In this document: piece by piece, positions 43,983 to 50,939 of the stretch
Layout of the letters: each line of letters begins with the position of its first letter
How positions within the stretch are numbered: position 1 is the first letter of the stretch
DNA from: Paenibacillus tyrphae
GTDB taxonomy: Bacteria > Bacillota > Bacilli > Paenibacillales > NBRC-103111
DNA length: 64,000 nt
Assembly (NCBI RefSeq): GCF_024158745.1
Contig: NZ_JAMZAW010000021.1
Span: 62,001 to 126,000 of the forward strand
Reading direction: 5' to 3'
Notes under the pieces: generated by a model
Told to the model about the DNA's origin: nothing
The model's input: only the letters and a program-made list of their open reading frames with translations
The model's database searches: none
Made by a program: the position numbers and the translations under genes

Positions 43983-45088
43983 AGCGGATGTTTCCTTTGG
44001 CGCAGGATGGAAAGCGCCACAAGCAGCGCGGGTAGAGCTGCCTCGATCGTAATGGCATATATGCCGAAGTTGTGGGGAGAAGTACTGTACAGCACATCTG
44101 CGAGGCTGTCGAAGGAAGCCACGGCTAAAATCATGGCTAACGCCGCCATGGGAGTAATCAGAAATCGGTACGTTTTAAGTTTCATCCATTCGCCAACTCC
44201 TGTCACTCCAGCGTACAAATAGATCGATATTTTGGTAAGCAGCAGGCTGATCCAGGCTGCCACCATGACGGCCTCGATTCTCTCCAGAAACCGGGCGATT
44301 GAAATCATGCGTGTTAACGAAAAAACGGCCAACGATAAGTTCGGAGCTTCATTCGCGCCGAAAACTCCAATAACTGCAGCGGATAACAGGATGAGTAATA
44401 CCATGGCCCCCAAGTTGGCAAGCATCGCGTATCGCATAACCTTGTCCTTGTCATGCACATAGGGATACAGCATCGAGACGAGAACGGCTTCCCCTGACCA
44501 TGCGATTGGAATTACCGTTCTTTTTAACACCGGCAGCCATCCATCGTCCAATAAGGGAAGCAGCCCATCCAGATGAATCTCTTTGGATACGAGCAAAAGA
44601 ATGAATACAAGCGTGATGACGGAAATAGGCATCGTAATGTTATTGGCCCTGACGATTCCTTCAAGTCCGCGATGCACGCAAAAAATGGCCGCCAACGTCA
44701 CATAAAAGATGAAAACCGGAAGCGGTGTTTCCGGCATGAGCGCATTGCTCAGCACTTCGGCGAAGTCTCTCATCAATAGGATGGAGATGTGGAAAAAAAA
44801 CCACAGGAAAATAAGCGCAAGACCGCTTCCCGCCCAAGGTCCCAGCAATTTTCGGCAAATTCCCACCAACGTTAGGCCAGGATGTCTTTGAGCTAAATAC
44901 ACGTTAAGCCAGACAATAAAAAAGCTGCACAAGCCGGAGATGGCCGAAGCTATCCAGGCATCTTTTGCTCCACCGGAGATTTGGGTAACAACAGGTAAAA
45001 AGACGACCATCATTGCAATTCGATTGGCAGCAATGAGAAGGCCGACTTGAGAAGCGCTAATGACCGGTTTGCTGATGCTCTTGGACAT
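43979..45088 (-). CDS. GerAB/GerB-type spore germination permease (receptor B subunit)
   Basis: This 369-residue APC-superfamily protein has ten predicted transmembrane helices (for example SASQVGLLIAANRIAMMVVFLPVV and SGLALIFLWFFFHISILLMRDFAEVLSNALMPETPLPVF). The B subunit forms the germinant-binding channel. The start is ATG 45088 (MSKSISKP), with GGAGGAATCG upstream, inside the gerA 3' end (32-bp overlap). Upstream extension to 45124 lacks a ribosome site. Confidence 0.92.
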   Translation of the reverse strand: MSKSISKPVISASQVGLLIAANRIAMMVVFLPVVTQISGGAKDAWIASAISGLCSFFIVWLNVYLAQRHPGLTLVGICRKLLGPWAGSGLALIFLWFFFHISILLMRDFAEVLSNALMPETPLPVFIFYVTLAAIFCVHRGLEGIVRANNITMPISVITLVFILLLVSKEIHLDGLLPLLDDGWLPVLKRTVIPIAWSGEAVLVSMLYPYVHDKDKVMRYAMLANLGAMVLLILLSAAVIGVFGANEAPNLSLAVFSLTRMISIARFLERIEAVMVAAWISLLLTKISIYLYAGVTGVGEWMKLKTYRFLITPMAALAMILAVASFDSLADVLYSTSPHNFGIYAITIEAALPALLVALSILRQRKHPL

Positions 45089-46649
45089 GCGGCGATTCCT
45101 CCGGATCGAACTCGCTAAAGCCATGCTTTGGTTTTCCGAAGCGGTGATTTCCTCTTCCTATGACGGGCAGGGGCAGCCGAATGAGCGTATCTTTCCAATC
45201 CGAATACATCGTATTCGATAATGGGGATAAGAACGGGACGCCAAACGATTTCATCGATGCCAAATACGTCAAGAGAGCCAGTAAAGCAACCGTGATCCCC
45301 GGAATTCCCAGGATGGAAGCCAAGATCATGAGCGGAAAACGGATCAACCGAACGGCCGAAGCCAAACCGTAGCTTGGCAGCGAGAACGATGATATGCCGG
45401 TAATGGCTACAACGATAACCATAATCGGTGAGACGATCCCGGCTTCAACTGCCGCTTGTCCGATGATCAGCGCCCCCACGATGCTGACAGCTTGTCCCGC
45501 GACCTTGGGAAGCCGGATTCCGGCTTCCCTTAATAGCTCGAACGCCGTTTCCAAAATCAAGGCTTCTACGATCGCCGGAAACGGCACATCCGCACGGGCA
45601 CCTGCAATCCGCAAGGCCAAAGGAGTCGGGAACATTTCTTGATGCATGGTCGTGACCGCGATGTAGAGCGCCGGCGTTACCAGAGATACCAAAAATCCAG
45701 TCAGACGAAGCAGACGTAAAAAGGACGCGAACCAAAAGTTTAAATAGTAGTCTCCCGAGGTCGTAAACAACTGCAAAAATACCGTCGGAGCCATGAGGAC
45801 GAATGGGGTGCCGTCCGTGAGGATGGCAACCCGCCCCTCAAGCAGCATGGCGGCCGCACGGTCCGGTTTTTCCGTTATGTCGATCTGCGGGAATAACGAC
45901 TTCGGATGATCCTGAATCCATTCTTCGATATAGTTGCTTTCCAGAATGCCCCGGGTGCGGATTTGGCCGATTCTGCTTTTGACTTCCTCGATAAGCGAAT
46001 CCGGCGCAACTCCCTTCATATAGGCAAGACATAGTTGGGTCTTCGTTTCTTTGCCCAATTCCATACGATCGAAACGCAGCTGTACGTCATTTATTTTTCG
46101 GCGGATGAGGGCTATATTGGTGCTCAAATCCTCGATAAACGATTCCCGCGGCCCCCTGATCTCATTCTCATTCGTCGGCTCCTTGACGTCCCTCATAGGC
46201 CAACCGGCTGCATTCATGCCAAGCGCTTCGCTATAGCCATCGACCAGCAGAACGGCGTGTCCGCGAAGCAGGGCATCGGTCAGGGCCGACAATGATCCGA
46301 TTCGCAGGATCGGACTGATTGGAATCACGTTAGCCGCGAGAAGATCCAGCAGGTTCGAGGGGGCGGATTCGGCTTTTCCCACACGGGTGCTAAGAATGGA
46401 TTCCATGAGCTGACGGTTGATGACGGAGTTCTCTGTAAGGCCTTCGATGTATACGATCGAACCGCGAATTCCGCTATCCCCAATCGATAAGGATCGGAAA
46501 ATCACATCCGGGCTTTCGCCTAATGTGCTTTTTACTACACCAATCGCTTCTTCAATGGAAGAGGGAATTTCCCGGGAGTCGACCGGTTGCTGAGCAGGCG
46601 CGGCTGGTCTCGAGAACGACCGATGTTTATTGAAAAAACGAAATGTCAA
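45057..46649 (-). CDS. GerA family spore germination protein (receptor A subunit)
   Basis: This 530-residue protein has an N-terminal cytoplasmic domain (about residues 30-290) with SLGESPDVIFRSLS-like and VLLVDGYSEALGMNAAGWPMRDVKEPTNENEIRGPRESF segments typical of GerAA. About five transmembrane helices follow (about 300-480), then a hydrophilic tail. It is the first gene of the ger operon. The start is probably TTG 46649, about 9 bp after a GAGGGGGG ribosome site. A sigma-G-like promoter lies upstream. Confidence 0.93.
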   Translation of the reverse strand: MTFRFFNKHRSFSRPAAPAQQPVDSREIPSSIEEAIGVVKSTLGESPDVIFRSLSIGDSGIRGSIVYIEGLTENSVINRQLMESILSTRVGKAESAPSNLLDLLAANVIPISPILRIGSLSALTDALLRGHAVLLVDGYSEALGMNAAGWPMRDVKEPTNENEIRGPRESFIEDLSTNIALIRRKINDVQLRFDRMELGKETKTQLCLAYMKGVAPDSLIEEVKSRIGQIRTRGILESNYIEEWIQDHPKSLFPQIDITEKPDRAAAMLLEGRVAILTDGTPFVLMAPTVFLQLFTTSGDYYLNFWFASFLRLLRLTGFLVSLVTPALYIAVTTMHQEMFPTPLALRIAGARADVPFPAIVEALILETAFELLREAGIRLPKVAGQAVSIVGALIIGQAAVEAGIVSPIMVIVVAITGISSFSLPSYGLASAVRLIRFPLMILASILGIPGITVALLALLTYLASMKSFGVPFLSPLSNTMYSDWKDTLIRLPLPVIGRGNHRFGKPKHGFSEFDPEESPHVQEHQQTGH

Positions 46650-46682
46650 GCCGCCGGCCCCCCCTCATGCGCGAACTGGTGC

Positions 46683-46713
46683 TAGTATTCATCCAAAAGA
46701 GGATAATTTATGC
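46683..46713 (-). promoter_or_regulatory. Candidate sigma-G (forespore) promoter of the ger operon
   Basis: On the minus strand GCATA (46709-46713) matches the sigma-G -35 (GHATR) and AATACTA (46683-46689) matches the -10 (CATWHTA) at 6 of 7 positions, with a 19-bp spacer (18 expected). The predicted start point is about 27 bp before the gerA start. ger operons of this class are known to be forespore expressed. Confidence 0.5.
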
Positions 46714-46748
46714 ATAATGATAAAAAGGACAATAGGCATCGAACATGT

Positions 46749-47897
46749 TCATACCGCCGCTCCTCCCGGCTGCCGTCGAACGGGACGGTCTGCCGCAGAG
46801 CCCCGATAAACGTAGGAAGGCAGCGCTTCGGCGGAGCCCGAAGCTGTTGGTCGGGCTTCGTTTGCCCCGGCAACGGCGTCCGAGATCAAGCTGCGGTGAG
46901 GCGACTGACGGCATACCGGGTCCGTCTGGCGTGCATCGCCGGTGAGCAGATAAGCTTGGCAGCGGCAGCCGCCGAAGTCTTCGAAGCGGCGGTCGCAGCT
47001 GCGGCACGGCTCCGGCATCCAATCCGTGCCGCGAAAGGCGTTCAGCGCGGCGGATTCGTACCAGATCGAAGCGAGGCTCCGGTCCACGACCGAATCGAAC
47101 GTGAGCGCCTCGATGCTCGAAGCGGCAGGGCAAGGCAGCACTTTGCCGCTCGGGGACACGGTAAGCGAGATCCGGCCCCAGCCTCCCATACAAGGCTTCG
47201 GGAGCTCGGCGTAATAATCGGGGACGACCCAGATCAGCTCCATTTGCTTGCCGATCCGCTTCTTGAGCTCGTCAAACGAGGCTTCGGCCGTCTTCAGCTG
47301 CTCCTTCGTCGGCATGAGCGTCTCTCGGTTGACGAGCGCCCAGCCGTAATACTGGGTGTTGGCCAGCTCCAGCCGCGACGCACCCCAGGAGAGGCAAAGC
47401 TCGACGATTGCCTCCAGCTCCCCGATATTGTGCCGGTGCAGAACGACGTTCATATTCAAAGGAAGGCCTGCGGCCTGGATGAGCGCGGCGGCTTGCCGCT
47501 TCCTGTCGAACGCCTGGAAGCCGGCAATATGGTCGGATAGGCTTGGGGTCGCCGCTTGAAGGCTGAGCTGCAGGCTGTCGACTCCGGCTTCCGCCAACCG
47601 GCGGAGGCGCGCTTCGGTCAGCCCGACGCCGCTTGTGATCAGATTCACGAATAGGCCGAGCGAACGCGCCCGTTCAATAAGCAGTTCGGCGTCGGCCCGC
47701 AGCAGCGGCTCCCCGCCTGTCAGGTGCAGCTGGACGACGCCCAGCCCGGCGGCTTCCTCCAGGACGCGCAGCCATACGTCAGTGGGCAGCTCGTTGTCCC
47801 GCTGCTCCAGCTCCTGCGGATTGGAGCAATACGGGCAGCGGAGGGGACAGCGGTGAGTCAGCTCGGCGGTCAGCGCGTACGGCAAGCTTAGATCCAT
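46749..47897 (-). CDS. pqqE: PqqE, radical SAM peptide cyclase of PQQ biosynthesis
   Basis: This 382-residue radical SAM enzyme makes the Glu-Tyr carbon-carbon crosslink in PqqA. The SAM cluster motif CPLRCPYC is near residue 17, with LTGGEPLLR following. The C-terminal SPASM region holds auxiliary-cluster cysteines (CMGGWG, LPCPAA, CRSCDRRFEDFGGCRCQA, DPVC). The start is ATG 47897 (MDLSLPYALTAELTHRC), overlapping pqqD by 10 bp. An upstream in-frame extension to 48023 is within pqqD. The last 45 residues are a low-complexity tail. It ends the pqqABCDE operon 100 bp before gerA. Confidence 0.95.
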   Translation of the reverse strand: MDLSLPYALTAELTHRCPLRCPYCSNPQELEQRDNELPTDVWLRVLEEAAGLGVVQLHLTGGEPLLRADAELLIERARSLGLFVNLITSGVGLTEARLRRLAEAGVDSLQLSLQAATPSLSDHIAGFQAFDRKRQAAALIQAAGLPLNMNVVLHRHNIGELEAIVELCLSWGASRLELANTQYYGWALVNRETLMPTKEQLKTAEASFDELKKRIGKQMELIWVVPDYYAELPKPCMGGWGRISLTVSPSGKVLPCPAASSIEALTFDSVVDRSLASIWYESAALNAFRGTDWMPEPCRSCDRRFEDFGGCRCQAYLLTGDARQTDPVCRQSPHRSLISDAVAGANEARPTASGSAEALPSYVYRGSAADRPVRRQPGGAAV

Positions 47898-48163
47898 CGT
47901 TCCACCCAGCCTTCCTCCGCGGCCTGCGTTAAAAACTCGGCAATGTCGTCCTGCAGGCCGGTTTGTCCGTACTTCTCCTCCAGCTCGCGCGTCAGTTCCC
48001 CGACGGTTCGCTGCCCGTCGCACAGCCGCAGAATCGCTCCGGCGGTCTCATTCAATTGAACGACACGCTCCGGGAGCAGCAGCAGCTCCTGCTTGCGCAG
48101 CGCGTCGTATTTCATGCGGGCGGGGGGACGAATGGCCGGCCGTTCCTGCAGCCCCCAGCTCAT
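47888..48163 (-). CDS. pqqD: PqqD, peptide chaperone of PQQ biosynthesis
   Basis: This 91-residue RRE-type peptide-binding protein presents PqqA to PqqE. Signatures are PPARMKYDALRKQELLLLPERVVQLNETAGAILRLCDGQRTVGELTREL and the C-terminal FLTQAAEEGWVE. The start overlaps the pqqC stop by 4 bp and the end overlaps pqqE, so D and E are translationally coupled, consistent with their complex. Confidence 0.95.
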   Translation of the reverse strand: MSWGLQERPAIRPPARMKYDALRKQELLLLPERVVQLNETAGAILRLCDGQRTVGELTRELEEKYGQTGLQDDIAEFLTQAAEEGWVERWI

Positions 48164-48867
48164 ACGCGGCTCTCCCCGTCCGGGTAAGCGAGCTGCAGCG
48201 CATCAAGGAGCGACCACAGCACGTCGCACTTGAACGAGAGTGCGGCAACCGCCCGTTCCTGCTCGCGGCGGGTGCGGCATTCGCGCAGCACGAGCTCCAG
48301 TCCGTGATCGGCGTCGCGCGGCGCCTGATGGAGCCGGGTGCGGAAATAATCAAGCCCCTGCGGGCGTATCCACGGATACAAATCCTCGAAGACGACGATG
48401 CGCCGGGAGACGAGCGTCGGCGCGAACAGCTCCGTCAGGGAGGAAGCGACGGCCTCGGGCCACGGCTGCAGCCGGCAGAAGTTCACGTACGCGTCGACCG
48501 CGAAGCGGACGGCGGGCAGCACGAGCCGCTCGCTGAGCAGGTCCTCGCGGGAAATATGGACGGCTTCCCCAAGGCGAATCCACGCTTCGATGCCGCCTTC
48601 GTCCCCCTCGCGGCCGTCGTGGTCGACGATGCGCTGGAGCCAGCGGCGCCGGTCCTCCCGGGTAGGCAGCTTGGCCAGGATGAGCGCGTCTTTGACCGGG
48701 ATGTTTTTTTGATAATAAAACCGGTTGGCGACCCAGGCCCGAAGCTGCTCCGGGCTGAGCTTTCCCTCGTGCATGCGGATGTGATAAGGATGCTTGTCGT
48801 GATACCGCTGCTCGCCGATCCGGCGCAGCCGTATCAAAAATTCGTCGTTCGACCATGACTCGCTCAT
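48160..48867 (-). CDS. pqqC: PqqC, pyrroloquinoline-quinone synthase
   Basis: This 235-residue cofactorless oxidase carries out the final ring closure and oxidation to PQQ. It shows the heme-oxygenase-like helical fold motifs RYHDKHPYHIRMHEGKLSPEQLRAWVANRFYYQKNIPVKDALILAKLP, RIVDHDGREGDEGGIEAWIRLGEA and FEDLYPWIRPQGLDYFRTRL. GGAGGT at about 48874-48879 is 6 bp from ATG 48867 but adjacent to ATG 48873, so 48867 is preferred. It starts 2 bp after the pqqB stop. Confidence 0.95.
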   Translation of the reverse strand: MSESWSNDEFLIRLRRIGEQRYHDKHPYHIRMHEGKLSPEQLRAWVANRFYYQKNIPVKDALILAKLPTREDRRRWLQRIVDHDGREGDEGGIEAWIRLGEAVHISREDLLSERLVLPAVRFAVDAYVNFCRLQPWPEAVASSLTELFAPTLVSRRIVVFEDLYPWIRPQGLDYFRTRLHQAPRDADHGLELVLRECRTRREQERAVAALSFKCDVLWSLLDALQLAYPDGESRV

Positions 48868-48869
48868 CG

Positions 48870-49790
48870 TCATACCTCCAGCTCCATGCCGTCGTATCCG
48901 ATTTCGATGCCGAGTGCAAGCAGCGTATGGCATTCGGACGACGCGGGATTCAGTATTGGATTGGTGTTGTTGATGTGCACGTAAATTTTACGTGCCGCGG
49001 TCAGGCGGGCAAGCCGGTGCAGGCTCCCGTCCGTTCCGTCGATCGGGACGTGTCCCATGTCCCAAGCGGCCAGCTCCGAGACGCCCAGCCCCTTCAGCTC
49101 ATCGGCCTGCCAGAAGGTGCCGTCCAGCAAAATGCAGTCCGCATCCGTCAGCATCCGCTCCAGCTCGTCCGACCAGGCCTCCACGCCCGGGGCGTAGACG
49201 GCTTTGCCGCCGGTCAGCCGGTCCTCTATCCGGTAGCCGACGACCCAAGCAGGGGCTGTGTTCCCTTCGTCCCCATCCAAGCATCCGTAAGCGTAGCGGG
49301 GCGCCTTGGACCCGAGGCTGAATGGGGTAACCTCCAGCCTTCCGGCGAACAGGGCAATAGGATCGCCGGGCGTCATTTCCCGCCAGCGCGCGCCCGCGTA
49401 CGGCTCCAGCATATGGCGGACGGGAAAAGGCCCGGCCAGCGCTTGCATGACCGGACCGGTCGCAAAAATGTCCAACTGCCCGCCCTCCCTTAAACTAAGC
49501 AGCCCGATCGTATGATCGAGCTCCGCATCGGTCAGCAGGACCCCCGCGATCGGCGTGCTGCGGAGTCCCGGTCCGGGGCGAAGGGAGGGCTGCGATTCGA
49601 TCTGCTGGCGGATATCCGGCGTAGCGTTGATCAAGTACCACGCGGCTCCGTCGCTGCTGACGGCCACGCTGCTTTGCATCCGGGTAAGCGCCTGTCCGTC
49701 GCGGGCGCGTGCCAAGCGGCAGTTGGGGCAAGCGCAGTTCCACTGCGGAAAGCCTCCTCCGGCCGCCGTCCCGATAATTTTGAGAAGCAT
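48870..49790 (-). CDS. pqqB: PqqB, MBL-fold oxygenase of PQQ biosynthesis
   Basis: This 306-residue protein starts MLLKIIGTAAGGGFPQWNCACPNC, with the structural zinc site CACPNC. It contains TDAELDHTIGLLSLREG, CILLDGTFW and HINNTNPIL, all typical of PqqB, which hydroxylates the crosslinked Glu-Tyr intermediate. It lies 77 bp after pqqA, with a hairpin in the gap. The full family length is present. No metal-ligand loss is obvious. Confidence 0.96.
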   Translation of the reverse strand: MLLKIIGTAAGGGFPQWNCACPNCRLARARDGQALTRMQSSVAVSSDGAAWYLINATPDIRQQIESQPSLRPGPGLRSTPIAGVLLTDAELDHTIGLLSLREGGQLDIFATGPVMQALAGPFPVRHMLEPYAGARWREMTPGDPIALFAGRLEVTPFSLGSKAPRYAYGCLDGDEGNTAPAWVVGYRIEDRLTGGKAVYAPGVEAWSDELERMLTDADCILLDGTFWQADELKGLGVSELAAWDMGHVPIDGTDGSLHRLARLTAARKIYVHINNTNPILNPASSECHTLLALGIEIGYDGMELEV

Positions 49791-49815
49791 CGGTCGTCCC
49801 CCTTATAGAAGGGAT

Positions 49816-49831
49816 GCCGGATTTCTCCGGC
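49816..49831 (-). other. Hairpin between pqqA and pqqB
   Basis: GCCGGA/TCCGGC forms a 6-bp stem with a 4-nt loop in the 77-bp pqqA-pqqB gap. No T-run follows, so it is not a full terminator. It could stabilise a pqqA-rich transcript or partly attenuate pqqBCDE, as expected when the precursor peptide is needed in excess. Confidence 0.5.
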
Positions 49832-49867
49832 AACCCGATTGTTGTGTGCTGCGGCTCAAAGAACCGT

Positions 49868-49939
49868 TTATTTCTGGCAGGCATAACCGGTCACTTCGGC
49901 ACAGACGTCGATGATTTTAGCTTTTGGCTTGACCCACAT
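49868..49939 (-). CDS. pqqA: PqqA, precursor peptide of PQQ
   Basis: This is a 23-residue peptide starting MWVKPKAKIIDVCAEVTGY. Its Glu15 and Tyr19 have the E-x-x-x-Y spacing that PqqE crosslinks to form the PQQ backbone. GGAGG lies about 8 bp before the ATG. The N-terminal Met-Trp-x-Lys-Pro also matches known PqqA peptides. It is unusual in having two cysteines (13 and 21). No PqqF/PqqG-type protease gene is visible in the window. Being very short it is easily missed by gene callers. Confidence 0.93.
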   Translation of the reverse strand: MWVKPKAKIIDVCAEVTGYACQK

Positions 49940-50154
49940 CGTCGTTCCCTCCTTCCTCACTCGAATTCCCGGTAAAGTTCAATCCGGCCGCAAGCTGCTG
50001 CGGACGGCAGAAAAACGGGCGCATCGGACCGGGGGCCATGTCCACAATGTATCCTATTCGAACGTCAGTGGTGATATGTATTTTTATGGAAAAACGACTC
50101 GGGTTTTGTTCAAAAGTATCCTCTTGGATTGTTTGACTAAACCTGTTTTTTAGC

Positions 50155-50184
50155 TTGGTCGGTCCCGCGCTTCTTCGTTACAAT
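50155..50184 (+). promoter_or_regulatory. Sigma-A promoter for the GNAT gene
   Basis: TTGGTC (50155-50160) and TACAAT (50179-50184) are separated by 18 bp, about 33 bp before the GNAT gene. The rest of the 277-bp divergent gap (49940-50216) must also hold the pqqA promoter, which I could not pick out clearly. Confidence 0.55.
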
Positions 50185-50216
50185 AAAGGGATACCAAACA
50201 TAGACGAGAAGGAGAT

Positions 50217-50681
50217 ATGGTTGAGATGATACATAAGTTGGACATGACGCAGCCTGCCGTGGCCGAGCAAGTGCTTCGGGTGCAGCTTCCGGCCTACCGT
50301 GTCGAAGCGGAGCTGATCGGCTTCGACGGCATCCCTCAGCTCCGGGATACGGTCCAGACGATAATGCAAGCGGAGGAGACGTTTTACGGCTATACTGCGG
50401 ACGGGACGTTGGCGGGGGTCGTGGCGGTCGAAAAGCAGGAGGACGTGCTGCACATTACCCGGTTGGTTGTGCATCCGGATTATTTCCGCAGAGGCATCGG
50501 GAGAAGCTTGGTTCAGTACGCGCTTGAATCCGAACCGGGCATCCGCAAATTTGCAGTGAGCACAGGGGCCAAAAATGGTTCCGCAATTTCGTTATACAAG
50601 CAATTCGGATTTGCGGAGTCCAAAGACGTGGAAGTCGCGCCCCAAGTGTTCATTACCATATTGGAAAAAGAAGTTAATTAA
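50217..50681 (+). CDS. GNAT family N-acetyltransferase
   Basis: This 154-residue acetyltransferase contains the acetyl-CoA-binding motif VVHPDYFRRGIGRSLVQYAL (motif A, RRGIGR). The C-terminal NGSAISLYKQFGFAESKDVEV is motif B. Acceptor substrate is unknown. AAGGAG is only 2 bp from ATG 50217; the in-frame ATG 50226 (MIHKLDM) is 11 bp away and may be the true start. It is monocistronic, with its own promoter and terminator, and divergent from pqqA. Confidence 0.88.
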   Translation: MVEMIHKLDMTQPAVAEQVLRVQLPAYRVEAELIGFDGIPQLRDTVQTIMQAEETFYGYTADGTLAGVVAVEKQEDVLHITRLVVHPDYFRRGIGRSLVQYALESEPGIRKFAVSTGAKNGSAISLYKQFGFAESKDVEVAPQVFITILEKEVN

Positions 50682-50714
50682 TCCGGCTTGCGGCCGGAAA
50701 TTATGATGATGCTT

Positions 50715-50750
50715 AACCCGTCCTTATGGGCTTCATAAGACGGGTTTTTT
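50715..50750 (+). terminator. Rho-independent terminator after the GNAT gene
   Basis: AACCCGTCCTTAT (50715-50727) pairs with ATAAGACGGGTT (50735-50746) with one bulge, followed by a T-run. Confidence 0.85.
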
Positions 50751-50792
50751 CGTTTGAAAATGGCTGTCTACGGCGGGGAAAAGCCGGGAACA

Positions 50793-50855
50793 TTTTTTGC
50801 CCGGACGGATTTACAAGAATTGAGCCTTGCCGAGCGGACGGCGTTTCTGTAAGTA
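50793..50855 (+). promoter_or_regulatory. Promoter module of the PL8 lyase gene (shared with the importer at 61452)
   Basis: TTTTTTGCCCGGA (50793-50805), a 9-bp gap, AAGAATTG, then AGCCTTGCCG and a 17-bp spacer lead to TAAGTA (50850-50855). The -35 is TTGCCG (50827-50832). The importer promoter at 61452-61514 has the same elements at the same spacing. The repeated TTGCCC/TTGAGC (23 bp apart) upstream of the -35 looks like an activator site, probably for the AraC-type regulator encoded at 56189. Confidence 0.65.
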
Positions 50856-50939
50856 TAGAGATGCAATAGCGGCCGGAGTCCCGCGCGTACTGCTTGAACT
50901 GGGGGGACGTTTGGCCGAAAGCCGCTGGGAGGGACCGGA

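Noticed and set aside
46741..46750. GAACATGTTC palindrome at the pqqE stop codon
   Set aside because: It is short, partly coding and without a T-run; it could be chance.
49911..50153. Small plus-strand open frame between pqqA and the GNAT gene
   Set aside because: It overlaps the pqqA 5' end, has no ribosome site and no recognisable product.
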